A stretch of DNA of 64,000 nucleotides from Evernia prunastri (taxonomy: Eukaryota > Ascomycota > Lecanoromycetes > Lecanorales > Parmeliaceae): assembly GCA_003184365.1 (NCBI GenBank), contig NKYR01000041.1, forward strand, positions 124,001-188,000, given 5' to 3'. Positions 46,699 through 58,888 of the stretch are shown piece by piece; the stretch's first letter is position 1; each line of letters opens with the position of its first letter. Below the pieces are notes generated by a model. The model was not told the DNA's origin, ran no database searches, and saw only the letters and a program-made list of their open reading frames with translations. The translations under genes were made by a program, and so were the position numbers.

Positions 46699-48912
46699 AT
46701 GGCTGGCGGTTCCCAAGCCTCGAGTTCGCCGGTAGAGTCGCGGGTAGAAGAGAAGGCTGGCGGTTCCCAGCTCGAGGCTATACACACGAACGAGCTCGTA
46801 CCTGGCCACCCTGGGTACTACGAGAAAGATGGATTACGGACGTACGGTGACGATGAGGACCATGATCATGAACCACGGGTACGATGCCCGCCCTGTCATT
46901 CGACAGTCACAGCCTCTAACAATTGGACTAGATGTCTTTCAGGAGAATAATGTCCCTGATCGCTATGGCGTTCCTCTGGACAGGCTCCCAAATCCCCGTC
47001 TACATTTTCGGTACGGACCATATCTCACCGTGTGGTATTGTAAGAGTGGAGCTAACAATATGCTTAGGAGCCATCCCACCACTGATATACAGGTATTTCA
47101 ATCCCACTGATTATGTACAACTATTAGCGAATTAAATCTTGCGTTCAGTGAGATTGGTGGTACCGATCGATGGACGTGGTTTGTGAGTTTGGAATCCATA
47201 TGGACACTATCTAGCCGGAATACTGATCATGTCACAGGTCCTGGCCAACCTCCTAGCCTTAGCAGCAATTTGCCCCTTCGTTGGCTCCCTCTCCGATCTC
47301 ATGGGCCGCCGCTATGTCGCTATAATCGGTGCGTGCTTGATCATTCTGGGGATGATCGTTGCTTCGACTGCGCATAGTATGAACGTTTTCATTGGTGAGC
47401 ACAATATATTGAGAGGAGAAACGCAAGTGCTCATGGATTTTTGCAGTTGGCATGGGAATAGCAGGCGCTGGAGCCGGTATCAACGAGCTCACAGCTCTCG
47501 CTGTGACCTCTGAACTCGCGCCAACTCGAAAGCGCGGTACCTACGTCGCAATTCTCATCTTCACAATCGTGCCCTTTTGCCCGTCCGTGCTGTGGGCGCA
47601 ATTGATCGCTGCACACGCGGGTTGGAGGTACTGTGGTGTGCTATGCGGTGTTTGGGCTGCTGTTGGACTCATCCTGACCATTTGCTTTTATTTTCCACCG
47701 CCTAGAGTCAACTCACAAGGTTTGTCGAGGATGGAAGTCTTCAAGCAAATTGACTTCGTGGGAGGTTTCCTTAGCATTTTCGGGATGTTGTTATTCATGG
47801 CTGGGCTACAATGGGGAGGGTACCAGGTAAGTTTCTCTTGACGTTGAAGAAAGATGGAAATGGAGAGTCCTAAGATTTGAGTCTAGTATTCTTGGAAAAC
47901 CGCCCACGTCCTTGTCCCCCTGTTCCTCGGCTTCTTCCTACTCGTCGCCTTCGCCATCTGGGAAGCCAAATTCGCCAAGTTTCCTATGTTCCCAGCACGC
48001 CTGAAGCAGAGCCCTCGCATTCTTGCGTTGACACTCGTAATCACTTTCATATCCGGCGCCAATTTCTTCTCCGTTCTCCTCTTCTGGCCAACGCAAGCGT
48101 TCAACGTGTATGGACATGATCCGGTCGGTGTAGGAATCCGAGGACTACCCGTGGGGTTCAGTATCTTAGGTGGAGCTGTGCTTGTACTTCTTCTACTCAG
48201 TGCCCTCAAAGGTCATAATAGGGAGTTGATGATTGTAAGCTCTATTGTCATGACAGCGGGTAAGTGCTGCGCCCTCGTGCTAGTCTTCCATTGAATCGAA
48301 AGTACTAACCCGAATATGTATAGGCATTGGCGCCCTTGCTAGTTTGAAGGTTGATACACTTTACCGAGCCTGGGGTCTCCTGGTCCTCGCTGGTCTCGGA
48401 ATTGGGGGTATCGTCGTACCAGCTTCCATCATTACCACTATCATTTGCCCAGACGTACGTCTCCTCCTAAATCACCCTCCACTCCACTGACCACCCATCA
48501 GGATCTCATCGCAACCGTCGCGGCCCTTACTCTCGCTATCCGGGTCATCGGTGGCTCCATTGGCTACACAACCTACTACAACGTCTTCCTCTCCAAATAT
48601 GTCACCAACGCCGTCTACTACATCGGTGGCGCCATGGAGCTCGAACTCGGCATCACCGACCCCAAAGCCATTGAAACCGCCATCGCTCTCACCGGCGCCT
48701 CACTCCTCGACGAAATCAAATTAATACCTGGTATCGCGGGCAATGACACTGCGTGGGAGATCGTCGTGGGAGCCGGGCAAATTGCGTACGCGGAGAGCTA
48801 CCGGTGGGTGTACCTGGTCAGCATTGCGTTTGGCGGGGTGAGTGTGATTGCGGCCTGCTTTTTGGGCAACATTAATAAGTACATGGACGATCATGTGGCG
48901 GTTGTGATGTAG
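46699..48912 (+). CDS. MFS transporter, TRI12/siderophore-efflux type
   Basis: Nine exons (46699-46878, 46932-47010, 47068-47092, 47149-47182, 47238-47394, 47447-47826, 47887-48259, 48324-48454, 48502-48912) join in frame to 589 residues. A hydrophilic N-terminus of about 60 residues is followed by many hydrophobic helices, about 14 as in the DHA2/TRI12 class. The MFS loop motif is SLSDLMGRRYV, and GAGAGINELTALAVTSELAP is the family-typical region after it. A luminal loop of about 50 residues before the last helix (LDEIKLIPGIAGNDTAWE) is also characteristic of the trichothecene-efflux and siderophore group. It probably exports a small molecule at the plasma membrane; substrate unknown. No biosynthetic genes lie nearby. 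Exons 3 and 4 are only 25 and 34 nt. Confidence 0.92.
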
Positions 48913-49782
48913 GTTGGATCAGCAAGGGGTCTTGTGGGGCATTGAACTTTACAGAAAAGAGATTGTTGGTTTGGGAAGCCAAAATTCCCAATGTTGCAAA
49001 TGATGAACACGCATATCAGAAAGATACCTACAACGTATCCATATTTCGATTTCCCAGTGACTGACTACCTTAATGCCAGACACTTCGTCTGCCAATGACA
49101 AGCCTTGAGTGCTAGACAACGAAGAACGGCATTTTAAAAGCTCTTGTCCTCCAAGTTTTGACACACTCTCGTGGATAGCAGCCAGATGGATTTGACCGTT
49201 CGTCTTGAAGCCAATCACTTCAAACCTTCCCTCCACTTGAAATGATAACCATCTTCAACCTTCCTTCCCGCTGAAAGTCTGATCTGGATGGTTTGTCGCC
49301 TTCCCGTCTCTGAGCGCTCGCAAGACAGTAAACAAAGCTAGCGCGTCCAGGAGAACACTTTGGCGTCAGCTCGCCTTCAAATCTTTTGACCTTCAACCTA
49401 CCTTAGCTTCATCCACTCTGCTCTTCCCGCACCACAGCACTTGGATCTTTTGATTCATTCTTCGATCTAGTTCTCTGAACAGGAGACCGTATATCCTGTT
49501 TCGTGAGGACCTTACACCAGGCTCCGCTCTCCACCACTCTGCTCTTCGGAAATCAGAGCACCTGGGTCTCTTGATTCATTGTTTCGTGAGTATAGGGAGT
49601 GCTCGGTACTTGATCTAGTTCTCTGAGTACGAGACTGTATATCCTGTTTCTTTAGGACCTTACACCAGGCTCCGCTCTCCACCACTCTGCTGAAGCAAGC
49701 TCGAAGCCCGAGTTTCAAAGCAGTCACCTGCCTCCCGCACTCATACGCATCCCAAAGACAAGTACAATCACGACCGACCAGC
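48913..49782. promoter_or_regulatory. Region upstream of the F-box gene
   Basis: About 0.9 kb with no gene. The second half is occupied by a tandem duplication (separate entry). No TATA box or defined site was recognised. Confidence 0.4.
49464..49691 (+). repeat. Direct 80-bp duplication upstream of the F-box gene
   Basis: GATCTAGTTCTCTGA through CTCCACCACTCTGCT occurs at 49464-49543 and again at 49612-49691, period 148 bp. The segment between also has an earlier relative (CACTCTGCTCTTC...CTTGATTCATT at about 49417-49461 and 49534-49580). The promoter or leader therefore contains at least two tandem units. Confidence 0.85.
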
Positions 49783-51144
49783 ATGGCCAACTCCGCTTCT
49801 CCAGAGATCATGGACGAGATATGCCAACATCTGACACGGGCCGAGCTCAAGACAGCGCGTTTGCTTTGCCGTTCTTTCGATCCCGTCGCACAGAAGCACC
49901 TCTTCAGGAAAATAACGGTCCAGACAAACGTGGAAAGCTTCCGGAACCTGGCCGCTATTTCGTAATACCCTGTGCTCAGGCACCTCGTTCGAACACTTCT
50001 TTACGACGGAAAGCTGATGCCTGGTGCATATATTCACTATGAACCGTGGTTTGAATTTGGTATAATCTACATATGGCCCCCTTTTAAAGAAGCATCCTCC
50101 GCGCTCAGGACGCTCCGAGCCGGTCCTCCAGGTGCTCTAAAGAGAGAAGCTTGCTGGGGTACCCTCACATCAGAGGAGTTGAGACATCATCATGTGTATT
50201 ACTTTCAAGGCATCGAAAGCGAGAATGGGGTTCTGGCCGAGGACAACGAGACCCAGTGGCTCGTCAAAGCCTGCAGCTCCTTGAACAACCTTGAAACCGT
50301 GGCTTATGCCGAGACATTGGACAATTTTTCGTCAACAATGTCCTTTGCACCACCGCCAGGGATGAAGTGGAACGCACTCATTCCCATTGCGCAGCAGACC
50401 TTAGTCGACCCAGCAGCCATGATTGATCTTACCCGTTGTGCTCTGAGCTTCCTCTCTCTGCTGGAGACGGTTTATTGGAGTCCAGGACAGATAAAATCCC
50501 TGGAAGCTGCCGTAACATGGAGGATGTTTGAGCTTATCGCTTCGAGGCCTACTATTTTTCTACAAAGTGTCAAGGCTCTCCGTCAACTTACCTTGGAGGT
50601 CTCAACTTTCAAGTATCAATCCAAGCCGATGGACTCCTTAGCCGAATTTGTTGCCAGTGCATCTTTACTCCAGACGCTGGAACTCTCGTTCCCATCGTTC
50701 CCATCGTCGTGGCCAATCAAGCTAGACCCACTCTTCCAGAACCGGACGCAATGGCCAAGTCTTCACAAAGTACGCTTCGTGATGGTCTCTACCCGCTTTG
50801 GTCTTTTCAAAAGCTTCCTCGAAGCGCATGCTCAAACGCTTCGGTCCCTTGAGTTAAGCGGCATGGAGCTGTATAGAAGTCCCCAAGATCAGAACGACCC
50901 GGCAGCACCTTGGGTATCAGTGGTTCAGCTCCTGCGAGAGACTCCCAATTTGACGCACGTAAGTTTTGAAGACGTCCTGAGTTCCGATTCAGAAAAGTGG
51001 TTTGAACATGATTATGCCTACCACGGGCATTCATATATCAGTCGGTGCCTTTCGAGAAAGGAGGTCGAGCGCTACATCCTGCATGGAGGAGAAAACCCGT
51101 TGCAATTCCCTGGCCTTACGGAGGAGTTATCACGGCACGGATAA
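49783..51144 (+). pseudogene. F-box protein gene with one in-frame stop
   Basis: A single frame runs 454 codons from ATG 49783 to TAA 51144 except for one TAA at 49963-49965 (codon 61), between RNLAAIS and YPVLRHLVRTLLYD. The N-terminus (SPEIMDEICQHLTRAELKTA with RLLCRSFDPVAQKHLFRKI) is an F-box of the type that binds Skp1 in SCF ubiquitin ligases. The rest looks like a leucine-rich substrate-binding part with LQTLELSFPSF- and LRSLELSGMEL-like repeats. The reading frame is not shifted, and no intron would remove the stop with good splice sites. A single CAA-to-TAA change would explain it. It could be a recent null allele, a sequencing error or a read-through gene; everything after the stop remains intact. 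Confidence 0.8.
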
Positions 51145-51655
51145 GAAGTCGGAAGCGAATTGAGGGGATGGTTCATGGAGCTTCGTATTCATGACAAACA
51201 ACTATTGAGGAAGGCACGGTGGGATATGGCATAGACCGCATCCAGCGATTCCATTCAAGCAAGCATTTGAGCGATAGACACACACGAGCCGGCAAGCTTT
51301 CAGATTCCAGCACGGTCATAAGAGTTCACTGCTCAACACGTATCTGAAATGTGCAGAGCTTAAGGTGGCATGTCGCTAAGATTCCAAAATATGATGTAGC
51401 TTGCTTGCATGAAGAACATGGCCATTTGCTTCGACGACGAGGTAAATAGTCATTCCTAATGTGCATCCATAGCTGTACAGACGAGTCAGTGACCGTGACA
51501 TTATGAATCTACAAATATTTGCACAAAAGCACCGACGCCCAAAGAAGAGACTGCACCCAGGGGTATATCCTACTCCAATCAATACCAAGTATTCAACGCG
51601 TAAATGCCCCAAAATGCACCAAAATGCCTTCCTCCACCGCCACTAGTTCACCAAC
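51145..51655. other. Convergent intergenic region
   Basis: About 0.5 kb between the ends of the F-box gene and the MTC5 gene. No gene or RNA feature was seen. Confidence 0.5.
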
Positions 51656-54600
51656 TCACCTTCCCCCCCTGCCCCGACCCTCCGCTCTCGGTCTCAAATT
51701 CCTCGCCAAACTCTCATAAGCCACGTCTTCCCACCCCTGCTCCTTCCACCCGAGCTGCTCCTGCTCATTCGCCCCCTCGTCCCCCGTCACAGTGACGGCA
51801 GGACTACCCGCTGGACTATGACGAAGCCCGGATGGATCTTCGTCGCCCGCTGCTGCTGAGGGTTGGGGCAATGGCGGGAGGAGCGGCACGCTGGTGTGGT
51901 CCTTGCAGACGCAGCCGCATCCGGACGGGCACTCGTCGACGGAAGGCGCGTGGCAGAGGAGGAGCATGCGGCAGTCGGCGTGGAGGACATGGCCGCAATT
52001 CGGGCAAGGGGAGGCGAGGCCGCGGATGGCGGTGTGGCAGAGCAGGCAAGGGGGAGGGGCCGGGAGCTTGGCGCAGGCCGGGCAGCGGCGGGCGGCGGGG
52101 CTCTGGGAGGGCGGGAGCAGGGTCGAGCAGGAGGGGCAGTGGTCCCGGAAGACGGGGTTCGAGTTCTCGGTGCTGTAGCCCGAGTGGAGGAGGTTGGCGC
52201 CGGCGAGGGCGTCGAAGGGGGCGGTGGTCTTCGGGGCGAAGGCGAAGGGCGCCGACGCGTCCGGTTGCAGGGGGCGGTTGTGGTTCAAGATCTCGGCGCG
52301 GGCGACGGGCAGGTCCCAGATGTAGAGGAGGTGCGCGTACGCCTCTCTGTATGCGCGGTACTGCCATTCTTTGCTCGGATCCAGCAGAGGAACGTTCGCG
52401 TAGCCGTCATTGCGGAATTGGTCTTGGTTCTTCAGCTTGGTCTTAAAGACGGGCTTCTTCGGTACAGGAGCGACGTCCTCCTCTGTGTCTGAGATGGACA
52501 ACGACATGGCGGGTTTAGGGTCTTCCGTGATGGTAGATGACCTACCAAAAAGGCCAGACGTATTCCAAGTACTCGTAGCAGCATGATTCCCGGGGTAACT
52601 CCCGGCTGGACTCGATCGCTTCTTTGGATACGAATTGGGCGGTGAGGAAGCTGCAGAACTGAAGGTAAAAGGACGAGAGAAAGCCGCGAATGCGCCGAGA
52701 TTCGGATTTGAGCGATGCGCATGGCGAGAATGTTCTGGTGAGGTAGACAGACTAGTTGACTGGGAAGTTCGGTGTTCAGGGCTTGTACGAGAAGATTTGT
52801 ACATGGACGGAGGCGTTTCACCGGTAGACAGATCACTCAATGGGCCGACAGAGGAATTTGCAGAATGCGGTCCGCTAATCATCTTTTGAGGGTCGACTTG
52901 TATAGACATTTCCGAGGGTATCAGAGATAGAAAATGATTTCTTGCGACTTCCTCTGATGGGTAGTAATCATTTGCGAAATTCTGATAATTACACGAAGTT
53001 TGGTCTGGATTGAGCCTGGAATGGGACTTTCCGCTTTTCTTGGTGAGGGTTCGTGGTTCATCAAGTACACATGCAAGCATTGCCAGCATCTGTACGTCCG
53101 CCAACTGTTCGAAATGTCGGAATCTGCACTGGTCAACGTCTGGTAGAAGCAATTCCCGAGAGTGCAGCTTACAACGACTCCACAAACCACCGTCTCCCCA
53201 GCGGATGGTCGCCCCACTTCACAGCTCCTCGCAGGCCCGGATGTGTGTCCTCTTGTGCCGCATCGAACGATAGATCGATTGCGCTATCCTTTGGCTTGAG
53301 ACGAGAAAACGGATGACGTGCAACTATCACGGCAGGTGCATTACTTCCAGGAATAGCCTTGGATTCAAGAGGCACCCTCTCTTGGATGATCAGCTCAACG
53401 AAGGACCAAACATCGGCAAGATCTAGATCACCGCTTTCTCTGGCGGCGCGTGAGTTGTGGGCGCAGCCACTAGATCCGCTATGGATGGCATACGCTGCAG
53501 CGAGATGCTTCTTCGCTGGAAGTAGTTGCGTAAGATCGTGGATGGCGATGTAGTTGCCAGATGATATCACTATGGACTTGGCGAATCCGGTGTCGCCGCT
53601 CGACTTTTGCGAACCATCAACAGCTGGCCCTTGATGGGCCTCGTAGGCATCACTGCGCCATGCCATGCTTGGCATATAATGGTGGCGAGGCAATCCGACG
53701 TTATCTGAGGATGATGATGAGCTAGACGAGAATGTGGAAGAGTCTTCAGGATCGGAGTCACCGCTCTCAATAGTCTCGAGCGTTGAAGCACCTCGCTTTT
53801 GCCGAACCGGATCATTGTGAAGTCGGTAAAAGTCGTCAAACATTTTCTTGCGACTCCCGGATGATCGGTCACTAGCCTTGCCACTCAAGTTCGGTAGCGA
53901 GGGTTCTTTTTCCTGTTTTGGCGGGAAGAAGCAGACCAAGCGTCCGTCCTCAGCCCAGAGGGCTCCACAGGCTTTAGGTAAGGGGACATTGTATCGAGCG
54001 TTCGAGACCGCGATCATGGAATCACTTGCATCCATACTTTCCACTTGATCCCCTGCGTACCTACCGAGGCCTTCATCCTCCTCGTCACTGGAACTCAAGT
54101 CCAAGTCTTGGGTGGACTCAAGATCCACGCTCTCGTGGCGCTCTTTCAATAAAAGCAGGCTCTCCTCAAGATTCCGTTCGCCGAGCAGGTACTGAAGAAT
54201 TGCTTCCAATGAACTTTTTTGCCTAAACATGAAGCTGGAAGCAATCAATTGGGTTTCCACATAGATCTGGTCAGTTGTTTGGTCGCTGAGGGACGCCGTT
54301 TGCTCCAGGGTGAAGGAGGGGGCCGCGGCACTTGGATACTTGGTGGGAAAATCGAAGCGAGTCTTGAGGTACGTAGGACTCTTTTCCGGTCCCCATGGCC
54401 CAGAGAGAGAAACCTGGACTCTGCGCCGCTGCATTTCTATCTAGTACACGTACAGTCAGCATTGATTAGCAGGGATCTGGTGAGACGCTGCCTCATACCT
54501 CCTCGAACTTAACCTTCGTAAATTTGTCTCCCACGTAAGTGATCTCTTCTCCCAACGATTCAAAGGCGTCCCACGTTGGATCAGTCTTCAGACCCGAGGA

Positions 54601-56004
54601 AAATATAGAAGATACACTCTGCTGCATGCCAGACGGGGAAGGCTCGCGTTTCCCGATTTTGACACCTCGCATCCACGAGATTGGATCCATCTCTCTTGAA
54701 GCTTCCGTTCTCTGTCCAATCATTGGTCTCATAAAGTCTCCGTTTCCGTATCCTCCAATGAACGGGACAGGGGCTCTGCTCATACCAATAGTAGGCGCAG
54801 ATCCCATGCCGAGCGCTCCAGCACCATTGAAAGGGCCTTCGCCTCCTGACACGTTCTCACCAGTCGTCGATGGATCCTCTCGAAAGGTCTTGTAAATCGC
54901 ATTCTTGCGGGTAATGTTCATACTCCGCTTCACCTGCATACCTTTCTTATAGCCGACGTTGCCGAGGACTTTATCATCCACGTTTTGCAAGCGCAATATA
55001 CGATCAGTGCCCCAGGAAACAAGCTGGAATTCTCGATCATCAATATCTTCTATGACACTGCCCCTGGGTCTCCAAAGGAACTCCTTGACTTGGTCATCAT
55101 GACCCTCAAATCTGTGTACTGCGGTCACCGTATGCTCATCATCTTCAACCCCATCGATGCGGCGGTCGTAAAGATGGAGATCATGATCTCCTCGCTGCGG
55201 CATTGCCAGAAGACCAAAACCGAAGGGAGTGTGTCGTGCTCTCCACACTGGAAACGGTGTGTGTAGAACACGATCCGGCTCATCTTTCTCCTTCGTGTAG
55301 TTCCAGAATTTGATTGTCCTGTCCAATGAGCACGTTACAAGATTATTGGCCTCCGTTCTGCTCCAATCCACTCCGTAGATTTTTGTGGCGTGAGCCTCAA
55401 TTGACCGCAGTGGATAGGCACCTTTTCGATCGTCCCAGATGCGGAGAAACTTGTCATGAGAGGAAGCCAGAATATGAGGGTTTTGCCGACTCCATTTGAC
55501 CTGGGTTGCTCCGGCAAACCAATCGCAAAACGTGATAGCAGGCCTGGACGGATGGCGAAGGTCCCAGCAGTGGACAAAACTATCGACAGCGCAAGTTGCA
55601 AGGATGTCAGGATAATGAGCAGAGAAGTTGATGTCTGTGATAGCACGTGAATGTCCGTGTAAAACATGCTCGACCGAAGATCGGGCATTAGCCAAAGCAA
55701 GGTTCCACACGAGAGCTTTCTGATTCGACGTACTGACGACCCAGTAGTCCCGCGCAGCAAATGGAGACCACTGGACATCTGCTACTTCCCAGGGTGTATG
55801 ATGTGCCAGGTGTCGAGGAGGGGACCACGGCGAGTCGAGGTCGATGATATGTAGACCTTGGCGCGAGGCCAGAACCACGTCTCTACCGCATGGTGAGATG
55901 GAAGCAGAACCAACCGGCTTATCCAAGCGAAACGAGCCATCTTGACCAAATGTTGGACTGTCGAACGCTGATGCTAGTCCCTTTGGTTCCTCGACTTCTG
56001 TCAT
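51656..56004 (-). CDS. MTC5: SEA/GATOR2 complex subunit Mtc5/Sea3 (WDR59 homologue)
   Basis: Three exons (54499-56004, 53173-54440, 51656-53123) with introns of 58 and 49 bp give 1413 residues. Domains in order: an N-terminal WD40 propeller at about 30-370 (repeats with HGHSRAITDINFS, SSHDKFLRIWDD, SLDRTIKFWN), an RWD domain starting about 505 (QRRRVQVSLSGPWGP), a serine/acid-rich linker, a conserved ADVQMLAMLACVL helix and a C-terminal zinc-binding RING-like domain (CPSC, CPAC, CLLC, CPNCGHVLHADC, CGCVC). This architecture defines WDR59, Mtc5/Sea3 in yeast, of the SEACAT/GATOR2 complex, which regulates TORC1 at the vacuole in response to amino acids. The ATG at 56004 (MTEVEEPKG) is the first in frame. 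The last exon is GC-rich near its 3' end. Ubc13 is divergent. Confidence 0.94.
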
Positions 56005-56707
56005 AGCAGAATCCCGTCGTTCCCTTGCAGCCAGGACCGCTACCAATTACGACAACTGTAGTCTAGGCAAACAAGAGAATGCCCAGTCTTGCTGGCATTA
56101 AACCCCCACAACTAGGAACGTACAATCTCTGGACTGAGTCATAACTAGAGATCGTATTTATTTCCAAGGCAAAAGATACGGAGGTATTCGGAGTAACAGG
56201 GGGAGAACATGCCGACAGAAAGCAAAAGCCTTCAGCCGTCAGAAGCAACGCACCAGAGGCTGCGAATACGACTTAGATACCACAATATACTCCCTTCATG
56301 CATGTTGAAAGCAAATCCCCATCGTCAGATTGAGTGGACTGAAAGATGGCGATAGTCGCTAACCGCATTCATTTTAGTGGCTTGGAAGCTGCTGCCAAGA
56401 ATTCTCTCGCAGCCTCGCACTCTCAGCAGCGGTTCAGCACATGATCGATCATCGGCGCTCGCAACTATATCCTTGTGGTATTGTTCTACAACCGATATTA
56501 CCTTTCTCCCCAGAAGATTCCATGGCCATCGGCCCCATTTCCTGCCTGTCTCTCCAATAGCATCAGAAAACATATGCTCCCCTTCGCTCATACTCGATAT
56601 TCCGCCCATCCGTTTTAGATCCCAAGTCAACAGCTACAGCGCTAGACAGAGCTTCCACTGGGTGTCCATAGCACGATACACGGTGAGAGCTCACCTCGAC
56701 AGCCATC
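56005..56707. promoter_or_regulatory. Divergent promoter region, MTC5/UBC13
   Basis: About 0.7 kb between two divergent start codons, so it should contain both promoters and leaders. No defined site was recognised. Confidence 0.5.
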
Positions 56708-57345
56708 ATGGCTGCTCTACCAAAGCGAATAGTCAAGGAGACGGAGCGCCTTATGGCAGAACCGTATGTCCTCCCCCCTCATTTCCCTTATGCTCACGAC
56801 CATGGCCGGGCTGACCCTTGTGAATGCTAGAGTACCTGGCATCAGCGCTGTTCCTCACGAAGACAACCTCAGATACTTCGATGTCAAAATTCACGGTCCT
56901 TCTCAGTCACCATATGAAGGTCAGTCTGCGCAATTCTCGAGGCGCCGGATCAAGGCAGTGGCTCATGGTTCTCAGCGGGCATATTCAAGCTTGAGCTCTT
57001 TCTGCCAGACGACTACCCGATGACTCCTCCAAAAATCAGATTTCTCACCAAGATCTATCACCCAAACATTGATAAGCTGGGCCGCATCTGTTTGGATGTG
57101 CTGAAGAGTACGCTTCAATTCTCCCCCCATTTTGCTCCCCAAGTCGTGGGGCAGGGCTAACAAGAACAGGCAATTGGTCACCAGCACTTCAGATCCGCAC
57201 TATCCTCCTCTCAATACAAGCCTTGCTTGGTGCTCCAAACCCGGATGATCCACTAGCTAATGATGTTGCACAACGATGGAAGGAGGATGAGCCTGCAGCT
57301 ATACAGACGGCACGAGAGTGGACTCGGCAGTATGCAAAGGCTTGA
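56708..57345 (+). CDS. UBC13: Ubiquitin-conjugating enzyme E2, Ubc13
   Basis: Four exons (56708-56763, 56831-56919, 56976-57107, 57170-57345) join in frame to 150 residues, the normal Ubc13 length. The protein starts MAALPKRIVKETERLMAE. The UBC fold shows FLPDDYPMTPPKIRFLTKIY, the HPN motif in HPNIDKLGRICLDV with the active-site cysteine, and SNWSPALQIRTILLSIQALL. Ubc13 pairs with the E2 variant Mms2 to build Lys63-linked ubiquitin chains, for example on PCNA in error-free damage tolerance (family knowledge). One difference from many relatives is YEAGIFKLE where YEGG is common; it depends on the acceptor at 56975. Confidence 0.95.
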
Positions 57346-57746
57346 AGGGAGGGAACATTTCTTAACGGGGTCATAGCCATTAGGGCGGCGTGACGAAATG
57401 ATATGAGGCTATGGCTTTGAGAGCTCTATGTAGACGCTCTTGTACTTTTAATGCTCATCTCATTTGGTATGCATTCTAGTACATTGGATCATGCAAAGAT
57501 TCAGCTGAAGTGCTGTTGCAAGCCGCCGTCTCCACATTACCTTATGCATCCTAGCCATGCGCTGAGCCTGCCTGCCTTTTGTCCTCTGTTGCAGAAAAGG
57601 CCCCCAGCGGTATTGTGTACAATGCTCAGTACTTTTCATCAACCCTTATGCCATGCAGCTACTTGATTGTCTGTATGGATTATACTGAAGGAGCTCTGCC
57701 GGACCTCTTTTTCACTCATAGAGACATTATGTTGGTGACAATAATC
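57346..57746. promoter_or_regulatory. Intergenic region before the cysteine-rich gene
   Basis: 0.4 kb between Ubc13 and the next start. An open frame continues upstream of 57747 (other in-frame ATGs at 57648, 57675 and 57729), so the true start of the next gene could lie here. Confidence 0.4.
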
Positions 57747-58888
57747 ATGGCAACAAATACTCTTGGCGATCACTATCAAGTAGGATCTCAAACTAGATCG
57801 ATCGCCCGAACCGGCACATCACAGGTCGATAACTGTCTAAACAGACACGCTGTAAGTATGGTACCCACGGGCATGCAATACCGTGATTATCACAAGATAA
57901 TAAGAACAATCGAAAATTGCTCACTCCGGGCTACCTTTGGTCCCGAAATCACATCTACTGGAAAGCTCTTACCCAAGGAATCCAGTGCTTCCCCAGTCGT
58001 TGCCCACAAAGCAAGTCATGAGATTGATACCGATCTGATCGAAAAGCGCGCGCGTTTGACCAAGATCCCTCCCTTTTCAGCTAAAGCTCATATTAATGCG
58101 AGTCTATTACCTATCGAGTCGGCCAATCAGGATGGCAACAGTCCTTCTGATCTCACTAGAAATGGCGATGGAGTTGTTTTGGCCAACCAAGATGACAAAA
58201 TCATTTCCATGAAGCCCACAAACCGAGCCAGTACGCCTGTCATTTTCACCTGTGAGGATAGCATCAAATTCTTCCAACATGGCCACTTCGTTGGGCAAGA
58301 ACCCTTGGATGTATGGGGTCAGCAGGTAACCTACCAAAAATGCAATTCTTTATCCGTTAGCTTTGCTAATATTGTTGCCGGTGTTATTAGATTGATCAAC
58401 TTCGCCTGTGCACCGACACGCAGAGAGTCTATCGCAACGTTCGCGACTTATCTTACTCAAATCACAAGCATCCAAATCACGACCGTCTCTGGGACTCAAA
58501 GAACCTTTTCTGCATCGGCTGTACCAAAGATACTATGGCGAAATGCCTAACGTGTGGGAGGTGCTGCTGCTTCTGGTCTATATGCAAGGACATAGCCGAT
58601 GAACCCAAAGCCGGGGTACTGCCACAGGAGCGAGTCAAGGCAACTCAGTGGCTGAAGACGATCGCCAGCCTCATGTCCCACGGTATCGACGAACCCACGT
58701 TCTTGGCGTGCTCTCGATGCCCGAAAATTCTATGCCCGAAGTGCACCAGTGTTTGTGAGATATGCGATGCCCTTTGTTGCCATGACTGTTGCGGCCGCTG
58801 CCCAATCTGCCAGGTCCCTAAATGCATCCGCTGCAAGCCGAACCGAAAGGAGGAGTGCTCGTATCACAAAGGGCCACCAGCGATTTGA
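57747..58888 (+). CDS. Cysteine-rich protein of unknown function
   Basis: Exons 57747-58325 and 58391-58888 join in phase across a 65-bp intron to about 358 residues. The N-terminal half is polar without a domain. From the end of exon 1 the protein becomes more ordered-looking (CEDSIKFFQHGHFVGQEPLD, then IDQLRLCTDTQRVYRNVRDL). The last 140 residues carry about 25 cysteines: CIGC, CLTCGRCCCFWSIC, CSRCPKILCPKC, CEICDALCCHDCCGRCPIC, CIRC. The CxxC pairs suggest several structural zinc sites, as in treble-clef or RING-like folds, but the spacing fits no family I recognise. The start at 57747 (MATNTLGDHYQ) is a choice among several in-frame ATGs. No signal peptide is convincing. Confidence 0.7.

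Noticed and set aside
51816..52492. Long GC-rich frames (up to 209 codons) overlapping the MTC5 last exon
   Set aside because: They are shadows of the cysteine- and proline-rich MTC5 C-terminus, whose zinc-binding motifs are in the minus-strand frame.
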